Assembly (NCBI RefSeq): GCF_003478995.1
Contig: NZ_QUGI01000009.1
Location: 65,494-129,493, forward strand
Direction: 5' to 3'
Origin: Pseudoflavonifractor sp. AF19-9AC
GTDB taxonomy: Bacteria > Bacillota > Clostridia > Oscillospirales > Oscillospiraceae
Length of the DNA stretch: 64,000 nt
Shown here: positions 60,609-64,000 of the stretch, piece by piece
How positions within the stretch are numbered: the stretch's first letter is position 1
Layout of the letters: every line of letters begins with the position of its first letter
Made by a program: the position numbers and the translations under genes
The notes under the pieces: model-generated
Databases searched by the model: none
What the model was told of the DNA's origin: nothing
What the model saw: only the letters and a program-made list of their open reading frames with translations

Positions 60609-62819
60609 ATGAAAATCCTGATGGCCACCATGGGTCTGGACATCGGCGGAGCGGAAACCCACATCGTGGAGCTGGCCAAGGAGCTGCGCCACCAGGGACA
60701 TGAGGTGGTGGTGGTGTCCAACGGGGGCGTCTACGTCCCTGAGATCACCGCCGCCGGCATCCGGCACTACAATGCCCCCATGCACCGGCGCAGCCTGGGG
60801 GATATGCTCCGCTCCCGGGCCATTCTCCGGGACGTCATTCTCCGGGAAAAGCCCGATGTGGTACACGCCCACGCCCGCATCCCCGCCTTCCTCTGCGGCA
60901 CCCTCCAGCGCCGCCTCCGCTTTCCCTTCGTCACCACCGCCCACTGGGTCTTTGACACCAGCGGCGCCCTCCGTTACCTCACAAACTGGGGCCAGCGCAC
61001 CATTGCGGTGTCCGACGACATCAAGTCTTACCTCATCCGGGAATATCACCTTCCCGCTGAGCACATCTCCGTCACCATCAACGGAATTGACACGGAGAAG
61101 TTCTCCCCGGAGGTCTCCGGGGAGCGGGTCGTGGCCGAGTTTGGCCTGGACCCCAGCAAACCCATCGTCTCCTACGTCAGCCGCATGGACCAGGACCGGG
61201 CCTTGGTGGCCCGGCAGCTCATTGAGATCGCCCCCCAGCTGGACCGGGTCGTTCCCGGAATTCAGCTGCTCATTGCCGGCGGCGGCAACGTGTTCCAGGA
61301 GCTGCTGGCCAAGGCCAAGGAGGTCAATGCCGCCCTGGGCCGCCCCTGCATCACCATGGCCGGTCCCCGCACGGACATCAACGAGATTGTGGCTGCAGGC
61401 GACATCTTTGTGGGCGTGTCCCGGGCTGCTTTGGAAGCCATGTCCGCCGGCAAGCCCGTCATTGTGGCGGGCAACGAGGGCTATCACGGCCTCTTTGGCC
61501 CGGAAAAGCTCACCGAGGCCCAGGCGGGCAACTTCTGCTGCCGTGGGCTGCCCCTCTCCCAGCCTCAAACTCTGTTGGAGGATGTGGTGTCCACCCTGGC
61601 TCTGTCTCCGGAGGAGAAGGCCCGTGTGGGCGCCTACGGCCGCCAGGTCATCTTCGACTACTACTCCGTGCGCCGCATGGCCAACGACTGTCTGGCCATG
61701 TATGACCAGGTCCGCCGTCGAAAGTACCAGGTGGTCATGAGCGGCTACTACGGCTTTGCTAACGCGGGCGATGACGCCATTCTGGAGGCCATTCAGCAGG
61801 CCATCCACGAGGCCAGCGATGACATCGGAGTCACCGTCCTCTCCAATGACCCGGAGCTCACCCGCAAGCAGTACGGCATGGACGCCATTCCCCGCTTCCG
61901 CATGTGGAAGGTGTTTTCTGCCCTGCGCCGCAGCGATGCGCTGCTCTCCGGCGGCGGCAGCCTCCTTCAGGACACCACCTCCACCCGCTCCCTCTTCTAC
62001 TATCTGTCCGTCATCCGCTGCGCTCAGCTGCTGGGCAAGCCGGTGATGCTGTACGCCAACGGCATCGGGCCGGTGCGCCGTCCTGGCAACCGCCGGCGGG
62101 TGAAAAAGGTGGTGGAACGGGCCACCCTGGTCACCCTGCGGGACCACAGCTCCGCCCGGGAGCTGGCGGACATGGGCGTGACCCGTTCGGACCTCTATGT
62201 GACCGCCGATCCGGTGTTCCATCTCTCCCCCGCTTCGTCGGAGCGTGGGCAGGAGCTGTGCCGGGCGGCTGGTCTGCCGGAAGGCAAGCCCTTTGTGGCG
62301 GTATCCGTCCGGGACTGGCCGGACACCGGTCGTTTCCCCAAGGAGCTGGCCAAGCTGTGTGACCACCTGCACCGCACCTACGGCCTGGAGGTGCTGTTCC
62401 TGCTGATGCAGCCTGCCCGGGACCGGGCCACCGCCCAGCTGGTTCAGCAGGCCATGACCGAGCCCTCCTACCTTCTGGACTGCGTCTGCACCCCCCGGGA
62501 GCTGATGGCCGTCCTGGGCCAGGCCCGGCTGTGTCTGGCCATGCGGCTTCACACCCTCATCTTTGCCGGACGGATGGCCGTGCCCTCCCTGGGGCTGGTC
62601 TACGACCCCAAGGTGGAGAGCTACCTCCAGGAGCTGGAGCTGCCTGCCGCGGGCTATGTGGACCGCTTTGACGCCGCGGAGGCGATTCTCCGGGCAGACG
62701 CCCTGATGGCGGACTACGACCAGGTTCTGGAGCGCCTGCGCCAAAAATCCGCCCAGCTGGCCCAGGCTGCCCGACAAAACGAAGCCCTGCTGCTGGATAT
62801 GCTGGAGCACCCTGTGTGA
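60609..62819 (+). CDS. csaB: Fusion of GT4 glycosyltransferase and CsaB pyruvyl transferase
   Basis: A 736-residue two-domain protein. Residues 1 to about 370 are a GT-B glycosyltransferase (GLDIGGAETHIVELAKEL; later GVSRAALEAMSAGKPVIVAG). Residues about 376-736 are a polysaccharide pyruvyl transferase of the CsaB type, starting VVMSGYYGFANAGDDAILEA, with SGGGSLLQDTTSTRSLFYY and AMRLHTLIFAGRMAVPSLGL. CsaB adds pyruvate ketals to secondary wall polymers, which is what SLH domains bind. No frame break or internal start is obvious, so the fusion seems real. It ends the operon. Confidence 0.93.
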   Translation: MKILMATMGLDIGGAETHIVELAKELRHQGHEVVVVSNGGVYVPEITAAGIRHYNAPMHRRSLGDMLRSRAILRDVILREKPDVVHAHARIPAFLCGTLQRRLRFPFVTTAHWVFDTSGALRYLTNWGQRTIAVSDDIKSYLIREYHLPAEHISVTINGIDTEKFSPEVSGERVVAEFGLDPSKPIVSYVSRMDQDRALVARQLIEIAPQLDRVVPGIQLLIAGGGNVFQELLAKAKEVNAALGRPCITMAGPRTDINEIVAAGDIFVGVSRAALEAMSAGKPVIVAGNEGYHGLFGPEKLTEAQAGNFCCRGLPLSQPQTLLEDVVSTLALSPEEKARVGAYGRQVIFDYYSVRRMANDCLAMYDQVRRRKYQVVMSGYYGFANAGDDAILEAIQQAIHEASDDIGVTVLSNDPELTRKQYGMDAIPRFRMWKVFSALRRSDALLSGGGSLLQDTTSTRSLFYYLSVIRCAQLLGKPVMLYANGIGPVRRPGNRRRVKKVVERATLVTLRDHSSARELADMGVTRSDLYVTADPVFHLSPASSERGQELCRAAGLPEGKPFVAVSVRDWPDTGRFPKELAKLCDHLHRTYGLEVLFLLMQPARDRATAQLVQQAMTEPSYLLDCVCTPRELMAVLGQARLCLAMRLHTLIFAGRMAVPSLGLVYDPKVESYLQELELPAAGYVDRFDAAEAILRADALMADYDQVLERLRQKSAQLAQAARQNEALLLDMLEHPV

Positions 62820-62830
62820 CACATTTTCGC

Positions 62831-62868
62831 GGGCCGGAAAGTACTCCTTTCCGGCCCTTGCTTTTTCC
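62831..62868 (+). terminator. Terminator of the murJ-csaB operon
   Basis: An 11-bp stem (GGGCCGGAAAG and complement) with a 5-base loop, followed by TTGCTTTTT. Confidence 0.85.
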
Positions 62869-62923
62869 TCCCAGTCTCTTGTTTGGGGGTTCAGATTTTT
62901 TTACTGTTTTTTTCAGAATGGGC

Positions 62924-62951
62924 TTGACTATCGCCAAAAAAATGGTATAAT
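62924..62951 (+). promoter_or_regulatory. Promoter of tRNA-Ser (GGA)
   Basis: TTGACT, 16 bases, TATAAT preceded by TGG, about 52 bases before the tRNA. Confidence 0.75.
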
Positions 62952-63003
62952 ACATGTTGCTGTCGCGCTGAATGTTGTCGCGTTCAGATTGAAAATTGTA
63001 TAT

Positions 63004-63095
63004 GGAGTAGTATCGAAGTGGTCATAACGAGCACGACTGGAAATCGTGTGGCCGTCAAAAGCGGCCCGAGGGTTCGAATCCCTCCTACTCCGCCA
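63004..63095 (+). tRNA. tRNA-Ser (anticodon GGA)
   Basis: A 92-nt class II tRNA with acceptor stem GGAGTAG/CTACTCC, a long variable arm, T-loop GGTTCGAATCC and encoded GCCA end. The anticodon stem CACGA/TCGTG encloses CTGGAAA, giving anticodon GGA (UCC/UCU codons). Confidence 0.97.
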
Positions 63096-63096
63096 G

Positions 63097-63131
63097 AAAA
63101 AAGACATCTGCATAAGCAGATGTCTTTTTTC
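63097..63131. terminator. Terminator after tRNA-Ser (GGA)
   Basis: A 15-bp stem AAAAAAGACATCTGC with complement and loop ATAA; T6 closes the 3' arm. It starts 2 bases after the tRNA end. Confidence 0.9.
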
Positions 63132-63235
63132 GATTTTAACTTTTTAGACCGCTGGGAAAGGCAGTGTCTGACGCACACCTGTGGAGCTCAGCGCAGAAAA
63201 CCAGTGAGCAGCATCTTCTCTTTTTCTCGCTGCCC

Positions 63236-63565
63236 TTATTTCCCCCTGGGCAGCAGTTCCTTGAGCCGGAGCGCCTTGTCAATGCTCCCCTCCACCTTCA
63301 GCTTCCCCATAAATACCGCAGCCACCGGGTCTGTCTTTCCAGAGGCAATCTTAAACAGGGTTTCCGCCGAGCAGGTAAATGCCGCATCCCGGTCCCGGTA
63401 GTCGTAGGGCTCCACAGCCAGCGTTCCGTCCTTCACCTCCAGGTAGAAGGTTCCGCTGGCTTCCCCTGTAATATTGAACTGGTAGGCCAGATGCTCGTGG
63501 ATGCCGCTGGCATCCGCCCGCTTCAGCAGCGTCTTTACTTCCTGAAACATCGCTTCATAGGTCAT
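63236..63565 (-). CDS. SCP2 sterol-binding domain-containing protein
   Basis: A 109-residue single-domain protein resembling SCP-2/ubiquinone-biosynthesis accessory (SCP2) domains: FNITGEASGTFYLEVKDGTL, AAFTCSAETLFKIASGKTDP and VAAVFMGKLKVEGSIDKALR are the characteristic strands and helix that form the lipid-binding tunnel. ATG 63565 (MTYEAM) follows GGAGAGGGG; in-frame codons upstream are poorly supported. The ligand in a gut anaerobe is unknown. Confidence 0.85.
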   Translation of the reverse strand: MTYEAMFQEVKTLLKRADASGIHEHLAYQFNITGEASGTFYLEVKDGTLAVEPYDYRDRDAAFTCSAETLFKIASGKTDPVAAVFMGKLKVEGSIDKALRLKELLPRGK

Positions 63566-63762
63566 GATAATTCCCCTCTCCGCTTCACAGCAGCTGACTT
63601 CACCGCTAGGGTACCATCTTTTTCTCCCATCGTCAATGCTATGGAAAGTCTCCCCGGTTGAGCGCAGAATTTCAAAGGCTCCTTCCACGCATTCCATCCC
63701 CGTTGCCCGCAACTTTCTCGCTAGATACCATTGATTTAATATTTTTATTTCCAATAAAGCAC

Positions 63763-63796
63763 AACTGAGACGATAATTTTCATTATCGCCTCAGTT
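63763..63796 (-). terminator. Terminator of the gene at the right edge
   Basis: A stem of two 7-bp blocks (AACTGAG/CTCAGTT and CGATAAT/ATTATCG, one mismatch between) with loop of 4; 24 bases past the stop at 63820. The U tract is interrupted. Confidence 0.65.
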
Positions 63797-63819
63797 ATTG
63801 CCTTCATCTTTTATTGACT

Positions 63820-64000
63820 TTACAGCTCGCCCACAGCGGCCTCCACCGCGTTGAGCAGGTCATCGGACTCGATGAGGCCGATGGTAGCCTTGGACTGGTT
63901 GCCCATGTAAATATCTTCCTTCTGGAACTTGATGAGATCGGTCACCATCTCATAGGCGATGGAAGTGCCCTTGCCCAGCTTGAACTGGCCCAGCTTCTCC
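63820..64000 (-). CDS. Unidentified protein, C-terminal 59 residues
   Basis: The last 59 codons and stop of a gene that continues past the right edge. The visible part includes LGQFKLGKGTSIAYEMVTDL, IKFQKEDIYMGNQSKATIGL and IESDDLLNAVEAAVGEL. Coding potential is supported by codon bias and by the terminator just downstream. I do not recognise the family from this fragment and assign no function. Confidence 0.6.
   Translation of the reverse strand, partial: EKLGQFKLGKGTSIAYEMVTDLIKFQKEDIYMGNQSKATIGLIESDDLLNAVEAAVGEL

Noticed and set aside
63566..63754. N-terminal extension of the SCP2 protein by 63 codons
   Set aside because: No ribosome site at the upstream start; the sequence is unlike the domain family and the ATG at 63565 has GGAGAGGGG.

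Overview
The window is one contiguous, GC-rich stretch of a Clostridia (Firmicutes) chromosome. Low-GC style sigma-A promoters, strong GGAGG ribosome sites, T-box and yybP-ykoY riboswitches, ylxM-ffh-rpsP gene order, CarD, and a complete hydroxyglutarate pathway of glutamate fermentation together suggest an anaerobic gut member of the Oscillospiraceae (Flavonifractor, Lawsonibacter, Intestinimonas or a relative). The genus is an inference from gene content and was not tested by search. No phage, plasmid, CRISPR array or complete insertion sequence is visible; the genes form a dense chromosomal backbone.

Layout. 1-2.9 kb: lgt (cut by the window edge) and a pair of M16 peptidase-like proteins. 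3.1-7.3 kb: divergent ylxM-ffh-rpsP-khpA-rimM plus an AI-2E family transporter, without trmD and rplS following. 7.3-11.3 kb: EamA transporter, CarD, a MATE exporter with an attenuator-like leader, DUF4250, DUF5655 and tRNA-Leu. 11.4-13.5 kb: Mn riboswitch plus mntP, then a DAACS symporter. 13.5-16.7 kb: LysR regulator, a divergent transcript with two tiny ORFs, rpoN, and a strong free-standing small-RNA candidate. 16.7-24.1 kb: HIT protein, ECF sigma/DUF4179 pair, a SUKH-like protein, T-box(Ala)-DUF3887 lipoprotein-alaS, two tRNA-Ser genes and an amidase.

24.3-36.7 kb is the metabolic core. All genes on the minus strand from gctA down to gcdB encode glutaconate CoA-transferase (gctAB), the Na+-pumping glutaconyl-CoA decarboxylase (gcdA, gcdC, a GcdD-biotin carrier fusion, gcdB), 2-hydroxyglutaryl-CoA dehydratase with its activator (hgdABC) and the Na+/glutamate symporter gltS. 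An AraC-type gene is divergent from gctA. Glutamate would enter with Na+, be converted through 2-hydroxyglutaryl-CoA and glutaconyl-CoA to crotonyl-CoA, and the decarboxylation would restore the Na+ gradient. The 2-hydroxyglutarate dehydrogenase and the later butyrate-forming steps are not in the window.

36.9-49 kb: brnQ; then recA-recX-rimO-pgsA-yitT; and lipoprotein, response regulator, histidine kinase, DUF1385 and prmC. A 64-bp copy of the response regulator's 3' end and a 159-bp palindrome-rich element sit between regulator and kinase. 49-52.3 kb: GntR (YtrA-type) regulator with an ABC exporter. 52.3-62.8 kb: a cell-surface polymer region containing an SLH-anchored phosphodiester glycosidase, a MurJ-type flippase, an O-antigen-ligase-like protein, a glycosyltransferase, two DUF4330 proteins and a glycosyltransferase-CsaB (pyruvyl transferase) fusion. 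This fits synthesis of a pyruvylated wall polymer to which SLH domains bind. 63-64 kb: tRNA-Ser, an SCP2 protein and the end of an unidentified gene.

The observations I rate highest are the small-RNA candidate at 16.5-16.6 kb (consensus promoter with an embedded palindrome, C-rich anti-Shine-Dalgarno stretches, strong terminator), the duplicated response-regulator tail with its hairpin-rich insert, the two-sORF transcript beside the LysR gene, and the duplicated, partly fused biotin carrier of the decarboxylase.
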